A DNA stretch of 64,000 bases from Paraburkholderia unamae (GTDB lineage: Bacteria; Pseudomonadota; Gammaproteobacteria; Burkholderiales; Burkholderiaceae): positions 24,072 to 88,071 of the forward strand of contig NZ_QLSU01000038.1 of assembly GCF_003268775.1 (NCBI RefSeq), written 5' to 3'. The notes under the pieces were generated by a model that saw nothing but the letters and a program-made list of their open reading frames with translations, was not told the DNA's origin and made no database searches. Shown in pieces: positions 8,833 through 17,170 of this stretch; the first letter of the stretch is position 1, and each line of letters opens with the position of its first letter. Both the position numbers and the translations under genes were made by a program.

Positions 8833-10026
8833 TCAGAGGCGCTCGATGAGCGTCGCGTTGGCCATGCCGCCCGCTTCGCACATCGTCTGCAAGCCGTAGC
8901 GGCCGCCGCTCAATTCCAGCGAATTGAGCATCGTGGTCATGAGGCGCGCGCCCGAAGCGCCGAGCGGATGCCCGAGCGCGATCGCGCCGCCCGCCGGGTT
9001 CAGGCGCGCGGCGTCCGCGCCCAGCGACTTTTGCCACGCGAGCGGGACCGCGGCGAACGCCTCGTTCACTTCGAAGTGCGAAATGTCGCCCACGGTGAGG
9101 CCGCGCTTTTTCAGCAGGCGTTGCGTGGCGGGAATCGGCGCGGTGAGCATCATGAGCGGATCGTCGCCGCACACGTCGAACGCCACGATGCGCGCGCGCG
9201 GCTTCAGGCCCAACTGGGCCGCTTTCTGCTCGCTCATGATGAGCAGCGCCGACGCGCCATCGGCGATCTGCGAGGCGTTGCCCGCCGTCACGTTCCACTG
9301 GATGCCGGGAAAGCGCTCGGCCAGCTCCGCGCTCTCGAACGAGGGCGCGAGGCCCGCGAGGCGTTCGGCCGTCGTGCCCGCACGGATGGTTTCGTCGGTG
9401 TCCACGCGGCGCACACCCTCCGTGCCCGGCACGTCGATGGCCACGATCTCGCGCGCAAACTGCCCGGCCGCGCGCGCGGCGTCGGCGCGGCGGTGCGATT
9501 GCGCCGAGTAGGCGTCGAGTTCCGCGCGCGTGAGCGCCCACTTTTGCGCGACGAGGTCGGCGCTCACGCCCTGCCCGACCATGCCCTCGGGGTAGCGCAC
9601 GTGGTAGAGCGCGCCATACGGGTCGCGGCCAATGCGCGACGAACCCATCGGCACGCGGCTCATCGACTCCACGCCGCCCGCCACGACGATATCGTTCACG
9701 CCCGCCATGATCGCCTGCGCCGCGAAATGGATGGCCTGCTGGCTCGAGCCGCACTTGCGCTCGATGGTGGTGGACGGCACGTGCTGCGGAAAACCGGCCG
9801 CGAGCCACGCGAGGCGGCCGGGCGTGGAGGCCTGCTCGCCCACCTGGCTCACGCAGCCGATCATGACGTCGTCCACGCTGCCGGGGTCGAGGTCGTTGCG
9901 GACGATCAACTGCTTGAGGACCTGCGAGAGCAGATCGACGGGATGAAGCTCGACGAAAGCACCGCCAGCCTTGGTCCGGCCCATCGGGCTGCGCACTGCG
10001 TCGACGATTACCGCGCTGTTGGTCAT
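8833..10026 (-). CDS. Acetyl-CoA C-acyltransferase (thiolase)
   Basis: 397 aa from ATG 10026 (MTNSAVIVDAVRSP, preceded by GAGAG). The frame is open upstream to 10086, but that extension lacks thiolase similarity. Catalytic Cys is in ERKCGSSQQAIHF (C92), catalytic His in ALGHPLGASGARL, and the second Cys in MCEAGGMANATLI. It cleaves 3-ketoacyl-CoA to acetyl-CoA (or propionyl-CoA) and a shortened acyl-CoA. First gene of the thiolase-SDR-crotonase operon, divergent from an IclR regulator across a 342-bp region that contains a long interrupted inverted repeat. Confidence 0.92.
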   Translation of the reverse strand: MTNSAVIVDAVRSPMGRTKAGGAFVELHPVDLLSQVLKQLIVRNDLDPGSVDDVMIGCVSQVGEQASTPGRLAWLAAGFPQHVPSTTIERKCGSSQQAIHFAAQAIMAGVNDIVVAGGVESMSRVPMGSSRIGRDPYGALYHVRYPEGMVGQGVSADLVAQKWALTRAELDAYSAQSHRRADAARAAGQFAREIVAIDVPGTEGVRRVDTDETIRAGTTAERLAGLAPSFESAELAERFPGIQWNVTAGNASQIADGASALLIMSEQKAAQLGLKPRARIVAFDVCGDDPLMMLTAPIPATQRLLKKRGLTVGDISHFEVNEAFAAVPLAWQKSLGADAARLNPAGGAIALGHPLGASGARLMTTMLNSLELSGGRYGLQTMCEAGGMANATLIERL

Positions 10027-10054
10027 GGTTCTCTCAACGTTGGGAAGTGATAGG

Positions 10055-10142
10055 AAAAATGGATCCGACGACTCAAAATACACCACGCCGGCTCACTATT
10101 TCAATAGAGGTAAACATATTTTGAGTCTATTGGATCATTTTT
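10055..10142. promoter_or_regulatory. Long interrupted inverted repeat between thiolase and IclR genes
   Basis: Arms at 10055-10080 and 10117-10142 are reverse complements apart from small mismatches: GACTCAAAATA against TATTTTGAGTC is perfect over 11 bp, and GGATCC against GGATC continues the match. The spacer is 36 bp. It starts 28 bp upstream of the thiolase ATG and lies in the only AT-rich part of the 10027-10368 divergent region, so it is a candidate operator for the IclR protein encoded next door. The rest of the region (10143-10368) shows GCAATC/GATTGC half-sites near 10160 and no gene. Confidence 0.5.
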
Positions 10143-10368
10143 ATTGCTTTCTTCCTCGCAATCCGCAAAACTGATTGCACTGCATGAACCTGAGAGATCA
10201 AAAAAGGAGACACGAGCGCGCCCCAACCGGCCGCGCCGCATCGCGGAAGCGAAAAAATGAGCCAGGCGTCTTAAAAAACTGTTCCAGCGCGCAGGTGAAA
10301 GCTAGAATCCGGGGTTTGCCGCGAGCCGCACCGGCGCGCCGCGCCCTTACCCCGACGAAGGACCCGAA

Positions 10369-11217
10369 ATGAACGATCAGGCCATCTCCCGCACCGACGA
10401 CGCCGCCGACTCGCAGCTAGTGAGCGCGCTCGCGCGCGGCATCCGGATCCTGCAATGCTTTTCGATGGGCGATGCGGAGCTTTCGGCGCGCGATCTGGTC
10501 GAGCGCACCGGCTTGCCCAAGCCCACGGCGCTGCGGCTCATCAACACGCTCGCGGAGTTCGGCCTGCTGCGCTATTCGGAGCGCATCTCGAAGTACGTGC
10601 TCGGCACCGAGATGCTGAGCCTCGCGGCCCCGGCGCTGGGCCGCATGACGATCCGGCAGATCGCGCGGCCGATGATGCAGGAGCTGGCCGACTACTGCCA
10701 CGGCCAGGTCACGCTCGCGGTGGGCTACCGCCTGAACATGGCGTACGCCGAGGTGATCCAGGGCGAGGGCAGCGCCGTGTACCGCTCGGAAACGGGCACG
10801 CGGCTCTCGCTCTCGCGCACGGCTTCGGGCCGCGCGTATCTATGGACCGTGCCCGGCGAGCAACGCGAGCAGTACTTGCAGGAGACGCTCACGCGCGACC
10901 CGGCCAAGGGCGAGTTGCTCGCGCAGCGCCTCGCGCAAGCGCAGCAGGAATTGCGCGCGCACGGCTGCACGATCTCGCACGGCGACATGCAACGCGAAAT
11001 TCATTCGGTGGCGATTCCGTTGTCCGCCCCGATCGATGACGAGTATTGGGTTTTTAGCTGTTCGATTGCAGTTTTCAATATCAGCGGCAACCAGCTGACC
11101 GACGACATCGCCCCCCGGCTGATGTCGCTCGTCAGGCGCGTGGAGGCAGCGCTCGGCAGCATGACTGGAGCCGCGCATGACATGGAGACGAGACCGTGGA
11201 GCGTGTCCGCGAACTAG
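10369..11217 (+). CDS. IclR family transcriptional regulator
   Basis: 282 aa. An N-terminal winged helix-turn-helix (LSARDLVERTGLPKPTALRLINTLAEFGLLRYSE, about residues 40-75) is followed by an IclR effector domain ending in SLVRRVEAAL. Its 3' end overlaps the GTG start of the acyl-CoA ligase gene by 22 bp, so the regulator is the first gene of a catabolic operon with ligase, dehydrogenase and CoA-transferase. It probably controls both this operon and the divergent thiolase operon, with an aromatic or acyl compound as effector; effector not deducible. Confidence 0.9.
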   Translation: MNDQAISRTDDAADSQLVSALARGIRILQCFSMGDAELSARDLVERTGLPKPTALRLINTLAEFGLLRYSERISKYVLGTEMLSLAAPALGRMTIRQIARPMMQELADYCHGQVTLAVGYRLNMAYAEVIQGEGSAVYRSETGTRLSLSRTASGRAYLWTVPGEQREQYLQETLTRDPAKGELLAQRLAQAQQELRAHGCTISHGDMQREIHSVAIPLSAPIDDEYWVFSCSIAVFNISGNQLTDDIAPRLMSLVRRVEAALGSMTGAAHDMETRPWSVSAN

Positions 11218-12743
11218 CCGTAGAAGCACCCACACGGGAAGCCCTGCGCTTTCCCGCACTCAACGAAGTCATCACTTACGCCGAGCTGAACGAACGCGCG
11301 GACCGCATCGCGCACTGGCTCATCGGCCTCGGGCTGCAACCCGGCGACGGCATTGCGCTGCTGTTCGAGAATCATCCCGCGCTGGCCGTCATCGCCATCG
11401 GCGCCGAGCGCGCCGGCCTCTACTACACCCCCATCAGCATCCAGTTGAAGCCGCGCGAAGTCGCGCACGTCCTCAAGGACTGCGGCGCGCGCGTGCTGAT
11501 CGTCTCGCAGGCCATGAGCGAGCTGGCCGCGGCGCTCGTGGCCGAAGGCGCGGCACAAGGCGTGGCCGGTTTCCTGTGCGGCGCGAGCGCCGCGCTGCCC
11601 GGCTTCGCCTCGCTCGAAGCGGCGCTCGCGGACATCGACGGCCGCGCGCCGTTGCCGCCACGGCCGCGCGGGCGCGACTTCCTCTATTCGTCGGGCACGA
11701 CCGGGCTGCCCAAGGGCATCCGCAAGCCGCTCGTGCCGTTCGAGCAGCGCGACGACGACGACACCGAAACGGCCTCGTGGCGCAAGACCTTCGGCTTCGA
11801 CGCCGACTCCATCTACCTGAGCACCGCACCGCTCTACCACGCCGCGCCGCTGCGCTACCTGATCCGCATGCTGCACACGGGCGGGCGCGCCATCGTGCTG
11901 CAAAAGTTCGACGCCGAGTCCGCCCTCGACGCGCTCGCGCGCCATCGCGTCACGCACAGCCAGTGGGTGCCGACCATGTTCATCCGCCTGCTGAACCTGC
12001 CCGAGGCGACGCGCGCGCGTTACGACGTGAGCAGCCTGCGCGTGGCCATCCACGCCGCCGCGCCCTGCCCGCCGCACATCAAGGAGCAGATGATCGCGTG
12101 GTTCGGCCCGGTGATCTACGAGTATTACGCGGGCTCGGAAAGCGTGGGGCTCACGGCGATCGGCTCCGAGGAATGGCTCACGCATCGCGGTTCGGTGGGT
12201 CGCTCGAAATACGGCCAACTGCATATCATCGACGATGAGGATAACGAACTGCCCGTGGGCGAAATCGGCCGCGTGTTCTTCGAGGGCGGCCCCGTGTTCG
12301 AGTACCACAACGACCCGGTGAAAACCCGCAGCGTGTACAACCGCCACGGCTGGGCCACCTATGGCGATATCGGCCATGTCGACGCCGAGGGCTACCTGTA
12401 CCTGAGCGACCGGCGCGCGGACCTCATCATCAGCGGCGGCGTGAACGTCTATCCGCAGGAGATCGAGAACGTGCTCGCCGAGCACCCGGCCGTGGCCGAC
12501 GCGGCCGTGATCGGCGTGCCGCATCCCGAATTCGGCGAGACCGTGATGGCGATCGTGCAGCCGCGCGAGCGCGACAGCGCAAGCCCGCAACTCGCGGAGG
12601 AACTCATCGCCTTCTGCCGCGAGCGGCTCTCGCATATCAAGGTGCCGCGCGCCGTGGATTTCGAAGAGGCGCTGCCCCGCCACGACAACGGCAAGCTGCT
12701 GCGGCGCATTCTCAAGGAACGCTACCGCCAGCCGGCAGTGTGA
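11196..12743 (+). CDS. AMP-forming acyl-CoA synthetase (ANL superfamily)
   Basis: 515 aa. The start is GTG 11196, preceded by GGAGACGAG inside the IclR gene. ANL motifs in order: P-loop LYSSGTTGLPKGI (about 170), adenine motif YEYYAGSESVG (about 310), GDIGHVDAEGYLYLSDRRADLIISGG hinge (about 390-415), and the C-terminal lysine in RHDNGKLLRR. It activates a carboxylic acid to its CoA thioester with ATP and is the expected entry enzyme of the surrounding pathway. Followed after 41 bp by an acyl-CoA dehydrogenase gene. Confidence 0.92.
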   Translation: MERVRELAVEAPTREALRFPALNEVITYAELNERADRIAHWLIGLGLQPGDGIALLFENHPALAVIAIGAERAGLYYTPISIQLKPREVAHVLKDCGARVLIVSQAMSELAAALVAEGAAQGVAGFLCGASAALPGFASLEAALADIDGRAPLPPRPRGRDFLYSSGTTGLPKGIRKPLVPFEQRDDDDTETASWRKTFGFDADSIYLSTAPLYHAAPLRYLIRMLHTGGRAIVLQKFDAESALDALARHRVTHSQWVPTMFIRLLNLPEATRARYDVSSLRVAIHAAAPCPPHIKEQMIAWFGPVIYEYYAGSESVGLTAIGSEEWLTHRGSVGRSKYGQLHIIDDEDNELPVGEIGRVFFEGGPVFEYHNDPVKTRSVYNRHGWATYGDIGHVDAEGYLYLSDRRADLIISGGVNVYPQEIENVLAEHPAVADAAVIGVPHPEFGETVMAIVQPRERDSASPQLAEELIAFCRERLSHIKVPRAVDFEEALPRHDNGKLLRRILKERYRQPAV

Positions 12744-12784
12744 ATCGCATAACGAAGTCATAGAAGCAACTGGAGACACTACTC

Positions 12785-13915
12785 ATGCGCACCGTTTTCC
12801 GCGACGACCACGAAATTTTCCGCGAGCAGGTCCGGCGCTTCGTCGAACGCGAGATCGTGCCGTTTCATCATCAATGGGAACTGGACGGCATCGTGCCGAA
12901 GTCCGTTTGGCTGCGCGCGGGCGAAGAGGGGCTGCTCTGCTGCACGATTCCCGAGGAATACGGCGGCGGCGGCGGCGACTTCGGCCACGCGGCCATCATG
13001 ATCGAGGAGCTGGCCCGCGTGAACGCGAGCGGCATTGGCTTTCCGCTGCATTCCGATATCGTCGCCCCGTATATCTTTGCCTACGGCACCGAGGAGCAAA
13101 AACGCGAGTGGCTGCCGAAGCTCGCGCGCGGCGAGCACATCGGCGCCATCGCCATGACCGAGCCCGGCACCGGCAGCGACCTCAAGTCGGTGCGCACCAC
13201 CGCGCGCCGCGAAGGCAACGAGTACATCATCAACGGGCAGAAAACGTTCATCACGAACGGGCAGAACGCCAGCCTCGTGATCGTGGCGTGCAAGACCGCG
13301 CCGGAACTGGGCGGCAAGGGCGTGTCGCTCGTCGTGGTCGAAGAAGGCACGCCGGGCTTCAGCAAGGGCCGCAAGCTCGACAAGATCGGGCTGCGGGCGC
13401 AGGACACGTCCGAGCTTTTCTTCGAAGACGTGCGCGTGAGCGTCACGCAGCGTCTTGGTGAGGAGAACCAGGGCTTTTCGTACCTGATGCGTGAACTCGC
13501 ACAAGAGCGGCTCGTGATCGCGGTGCGCGCTGCGGCTTCGATTGAAGGCATGCTGGAGCGCACGATCCGCTACACGCGCGAGCGCAAGGTGTTCGGTCAG
13601 TCGATCTTCGATTTCCAGAACGCGCGCTTCAAGCTCGCGCATGCGCGCGCGAAAGCCGAGATGGTGCGCACCTATGTCGATCACTGCATCGCGCGGCACC
13701 TCAAGCGCGAGCTTTCGCCCGTCGACGCCGCCATGGCCAAGCTCAACGCCACCGAACTGCAAAACCAGTTGCTCGACGAATTCCTGCAACTGCACGGCGG
13801 CTACGGCTACATGTCCGAGTATGTGGTCGGCACCGCGTGGGTGGATGCGCGCGTGATGCGCATCTACGGCGGCACCGACGAGATCATGAAGGAAATCATC
13901 GCCCGCACGCTGTGA
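12785..13915 (+). CDS. Acyl-CoA dehydrogenase (LCAD-like)
   Basis: 376 aa, normal length. Signatures: AMTEPGTGSDLKSVRTTA, INGQKTFITNGQNA, ERKVFGQSIFDFQN and the terminal IYGGTDEIMKEIIARTL. The terminal motif has Gly where short- and medium-chain enzymes carry the catalytic Glu; long-chain-type enzymes instead use a Glu in the helix ELAQERLVIA, which is present. So it is probably active, of the LCAD/IVD-like subgroup. Preceded by CTGGAGAC, 41 bp after the ligase gene and 44 bp before the CoA-transferase gene. Confidence 0.92.
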   Translation: MRTVFRDDHEIFREQVRRFVEREIVPFHHQWELDGIVPKSVWLRAGEEGLLCCTIPEEYGGGGGDFGHAAIMIEELARVNASGIGFPLHSDIVAPYIFAYGTEEQKREWLPKLARGEHIGAIAMTEPGTGSDLKSVRTTARREGNEYIINGQKTFITNGQNASLVIVACKTAPELGGKGVSLVVVEEGTPGFSKGRKLDKIGLRAQDTSELFFEDVRVSVTQRLGEENQGFSYLMRELAQERLVIAVRAAASIEGMLERTIRYTRERKVFGQSIFDFQNARFKLAHARAKAEMVRTYVDHCIARHLKRELSPVDAAMAKLNATELQNQLLDEFLQLHGGYGYMSEYVVGTAWVDARVMRIYGGTDEIMKEIIARTL

Positions 13916-13959
13916 CGGCGCGGCAATCTACGCAAGACGAAGCAGATGGAACAACACAC

Positions 13960-14988
13960 ATGATCAAGCCACTGGAAGGCGTTACCGTCGTGGAATTCGC
14001 GGGGCTCGGCCCCGCGCCGTTCTGCGGCATGCTGCTCGCGCAAATGGGCGCGCGCGTGATCTGCATCGGCCGCGAAGGCGCGCCGCCGCCCTCGGGTCCG
14101 CTCGCGCGCGGGCGCGAGTATGTCGCGCTCGACCTCAAGCGCGGCGAGGACATCGCGCGCGCGCTCGACCTGATCGCAAGCGCCGACGCGCTGATCGAAG
14201 GCTTTCGCCCCGGCGTGATGGAGCGCCTCGGGCTCGGTCCCGAAGTCTGCCATGCACGGCGCGCGTCGCTCGTCTATGGACGCATGACCGGCTGGGGGCA
14301 AACCGGGCCGCTCGCGCACACGGCGGGTCACGACATCAACTACATCGCGATCTCGGGCGCGCTGCACGCCGTGGGTCTCGCGGGCGGCGATCCGGTCGTG
14401 CCGCTCAACCTGGTCGGCGACTTCGGCGGCGGCGGCATGCTGCTCGCGTTCGGCGTGGTGGCGGCCATCCTGCGCGCGCGGGCGGGCGGCGAAGGCTGCG
14501 TGGTCGACGCCGCAATGACCGACGGCGCGGCCATGCTCATGAGCATGATCTACGGCTTTCAGGCGGCGGGGCACTGGCAGGATGCGCGCGGCGTGAACCT
14601 GCTCGACGGCGGCGCGCCCTTCTACCGGACCTATCGCTGCGCGGACGATCGCTGGATTGCCGTGGGCTGCATCGAGCCGCAGTTCTACGCGACGTTCATG
14701 AAAGGCATTGGCGCCGAGGATCTGCTCGATCTGCCGCAGCGCGACCGGGCGCACTGGCCGCGCTTGCAAGCGCGCATTGCCGGCGTGATCGCCACACGCA
14801 CGCGCGACGAATGGGCCGCACTGTTCGCGGGCAGCGATGCGTGCGTCACGCCGGTGCTGAGTCTTGCCGAAGCGCCGCTCGACGCGCACAACACCGCACG
14901 CGGGGCATTTGCGAAAAGCGGTGACGCGTGGGCGCCGGAGTGTGCGCCGCGCTTCGTGGGTTACGGGCAGGCGGAGGAAGTGAAATAA
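13960..14988 (+). CDS. CaiB/BaiF family CoA-transferase, alpha-methylacyl-CoA racemase-like
   Basis: 342 aa from ATG 13960 (MIKPLEGVTVVEFAGLGPAPFCGMLLAQMGA). The segment HTAGHDINYIAISGALHAVG is characteristic of alpha-methylacyl-CoA racemases, which epimerise 2-methyl-branched acyl-CoAs so that (S)-specific dehydrogenases can act. A class III CoA-transferase activity cannot be excluded. In an operon with ligase and dehydrogenase, a racemase would imply a methyl-branched substrate. The direct repeat-like sequence after the stop (AAGCGG-GTGA units, 14987-15018) separates it from the convergent c-di-GMP gene. Confidence 0.85.
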   Translation: MIKPLEGVTVVEFAGLGPAPFCGMLLAQMGARVICIGREGAPPPSGPLARGREYVALDLKRGEDIARALDLIASADALIEGFRPGVMERLGLGPEVCHARRASLVYGRMTGWGQTGPLAHTAGHDINYIAISGALHAVGLAGGDPVVPLNLVGDFGGGGMLLAFGVVAAILRARAGGEGCVVDAAMTDGAAMLMSMIYGFQAAGHWQDARGVNLLDGGAPFYRTYRCADDRWIAVGCIEPQFYATFMKGIGAEDLLDLPQRDRAHWPRLQARIAGVIATRTRDEWAALFAGSDACVTPVLSLAEAPLDAHNTARGAFAKSGDAWAPECAPRFVGYGQAEEVK

Positions 14989-15021
14989 GCGGCGTGATAA
15001 GCGGGGTGAAACGCGGCGTGC

Positions 15022-17118
15022 TTAGGGCCGCGCCACGTCCGCGACCGGCTCGTCGTCGGCGAGCAGCGAAAGCTGGCCGCTCGCCACGATCTGGCTGAGC
15101 GGCGCCGGGCGGCCGAGCAGGAAGCCCTGCACCTCGTCGCAGCCTTCGTTCGCGAGCAGCGTGAGCTGGTCCTGCGTCTCGATGCCTTCGGCCAGCACCG
15201 GAATGCCGAGGCTCTTGCCGAGCGCGAGCACCGCGCGGATGATAGCCGTTGCCTGCCGGCTCGTCTCGGCCTCGTTCACGAACGACTGATCGAGCTTGAT
15301 CTTGTCGAACGGGAACGAGCGCAGCGTGTCGAGCGACGAATAACCCGTGCCGAAGTCGTCGAGCGCGAGATTCACGCCAATCGCCTTGATCCGTTGCAGC
15401 ACGTCGAGCGAGCGCTCGCGGTCCGCGAAAATCGCCGTTTCGGTCAGCTCCAGTTCCAGCCGCTCGGGCGCGAGGCCGGTTTCCACCAGCACGGTCTCCA
15501 CGAGCTTGGGCAGGTCGGCGTGCGCGAACTGCACGGGCGAAAGATTCACGGCCACCTTGTACGGCGGCGACCACGCGACCGCGCGCGTGCACGCTTCGCG
15601 CAGCACCCATGCGCCGATGCCGAGAATGAGGCCGTTTTCCTCGGCCAGCGGTATGAACTTCGCCGGTGATATGAAGCCAAGGCGCGGGTGTTCCCAGCGC
15701 AGCAGCGCTTCGTAACCGCAGATGTCGCCCGTCGTGATCGAGGTCTGCACCTGGTAGTGCACGCTCAACTGCCCGCGGGCGAGCGCCTCGCGCAGGTCGT
15801 GCGTGAGCGAGCGGCGTTCGCGCGCGATCTCGTCCATCGCCGGCTCGTAGAAGCACACCGATTGCGTGAGGTCCGCCTTGGCGCGGTACATGGCGAGGTC
15901 GGCGTTGTTGATGAGCACCGTCTTGCTGGTGGCGTCGTCCGGGTAGATGGCCACGCCCAGGCTCGCGCCCGAGATCACTTCGGCGTCGTCGTAGCGAATT
16001 GGCCGGTACAGCGCCGTTTCGAGCCGCTCCAGCAGGTCGGCCAGTTCGTCGCGCGTCGCGAAGCGCGTGAACGCCACGAACTCGTCGCCGCCCACGCGCG
16101 CGACGAACTCGTCCTCGCGCACGAGGCTCGCCAGACGCCTCGCGAGAATGCGCAGCACCTCGTCGCCCGCATGATGGCCGTGCAGGTCGTTGATTTCCTT
16201 GAAGCGGTTCAGGTCGATACCGATGAGCGCGAGCTTGCGCGGGTCGTCGGCGCGGGCCAGTTCGGCGTCGATGCGCGCGTTGAAGTTCGCCCGATTGGGC
16301 AGCCCCGTGAGCATGTCGCTCATCGCCATCGTGCGCAGATGCTCGACCGATTCGGCGCGCACACTGTCGTCGAGCAGAAAGCTCACGCAGCCCGAGCCCG
16401 CGATCACGAGCGCCATGCAGGCCACGGCGAGCGCGAGCGCATGCAGCGCCGCGGGATTCGAGAAATGGCCGTCGATCGCGAGCGGCACGACCTGGAATGC
16501 CGTCATGCCCGTGAAATGGAGCGCCGCGATGGCGAGCGCGAGCACGCCGGCCACGACGAGCGCGGCCGCATTGCCGCGCGAGCGCGCACGGGCCGCCTCG
16601 CCGGGCTCCCCGGCAGCAACGCCGGCGCGGTGCAGCGCGAGGGCGCACAGGCCTACCGCGAATACGATCGAAAGCACCAGCAAGGTGCGATTCCAGATCA
16701 CGACGCCTTCCACGCGATACGCGAGCATGCCCGCGTAGTGCATGAGCGCGACCGCCAGCCCGACGATCGCGCCGCCGAGCGCGGGGGCCGCGCGCGACAC
16801 GCGGCTCGTGGCGAGCACGAAGCCCGCGATGCTGCCCACGAGCGCGATGAGCAGCGACGCGATGGTGAGCACGGGGTCGAAGGCGATCGGCACGCCCGGC
16901 TCGAAACCGAGCATGGCGACGAAATGGGTGCACCAGATATCGGCGGCGGCCACGACGGCCGCGATGAACGACCAGCCGAAGCGTTGCAGCGAGCGCGTGG
17001 CGAACGCGCGCAGGACGAGCCGCGCGGTGACCCACGAGCCCGCGCCGCAAATCAGCAGCGCAACGACGACAAGCCACAGGTTGTGCCTGTAGACGATGCA
17101 GCCCAGCACGCTCATCAC
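15022..17118 (-). CDS. MHYT-sensor diguanylate cyclase/phosphodiesterase (GGDEF-EAL)
   Basis: 698 aa. An N-terminal MHYT membrane sensor (about residues 1-235, seven hydrophobic segments with CTHFVAM, ALMHYAGM and ALHFTGM repeats that may bind a metal) is followed by GGDEF (ARVGGDEFVAF, intact) and EAL (YEALLRWEHP, LDDFGTGYS, KLDQSFV, AEGIET; catalytic residues present). The product-inhibition site is RxxE (REDE) rather than RxxD five residues before GGDEF, so feedback control may be weak. Both activities look possible; net c-di-GMP effect is unknown. Single gene, 52 bp downstream of the chemoreceptor on the same strand. Confidence 0.92.
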   Translation of the reverse strand: MMSVLGCIVYRHNLWLVVVALLICGAGSWVTARLVLRAFATRSLQRFGWSFIAAVVAAADIWCTHFVAMLGFEPGVPIAFDPVLTIASLLIALVGSIAGFVLATSRVSRAAPALGGAIVGLAVALMHYAGMLAYRVEGVVIWNRTLLVLSIVFAVGLCALALHRAGVAAGEPGEAARARSRGNAAALVVAGVLALAIAALHFTGMTAFQVVPLAIDGHFSNPAALHALALAVACMALVIAGSGCVSFLLDDSVRAESVEHLRTMAMSDMLTGLPNRANFNARIDAELARADDPRKLALIGIDLNRFKEINDLHGHHAGDEVLRILARRLASLVREDEFVARVGGDEFVAFTRFATRDELADLLERLETALYRPIRYDDAEVISGASLGVAIYPDDATSKTVLINNADLAMYRAKADLTQSVCFYEPAMDEIARERRSLTHDLREALARGQLSVHYQVQTSITTGDICGYEALLRWEHPRLGFISPAKFIPLAEENGLILGIGAWVLREACTRAVAWSPPYKVAVNLSPVQFAHADLPKLVETVLVETGLAPERLELELTETAIFADRERSLDVLQRIKAIGVNLALDDFGTGYSSLDTLRSFPFDKIKLDQSFVNEAETSRQATAIIRAVLALGKSLGIPVLAEGIETQDQLTLLANEGCDEVQGFLLGRPAPLSQIVASGQLSLLADDEPVADVARP

Positions 17119-17170
17119 GGGTAAGCCTCCTGTTCAGCCACGTGTTCGCCCGATGCGACGCGCCACGATA

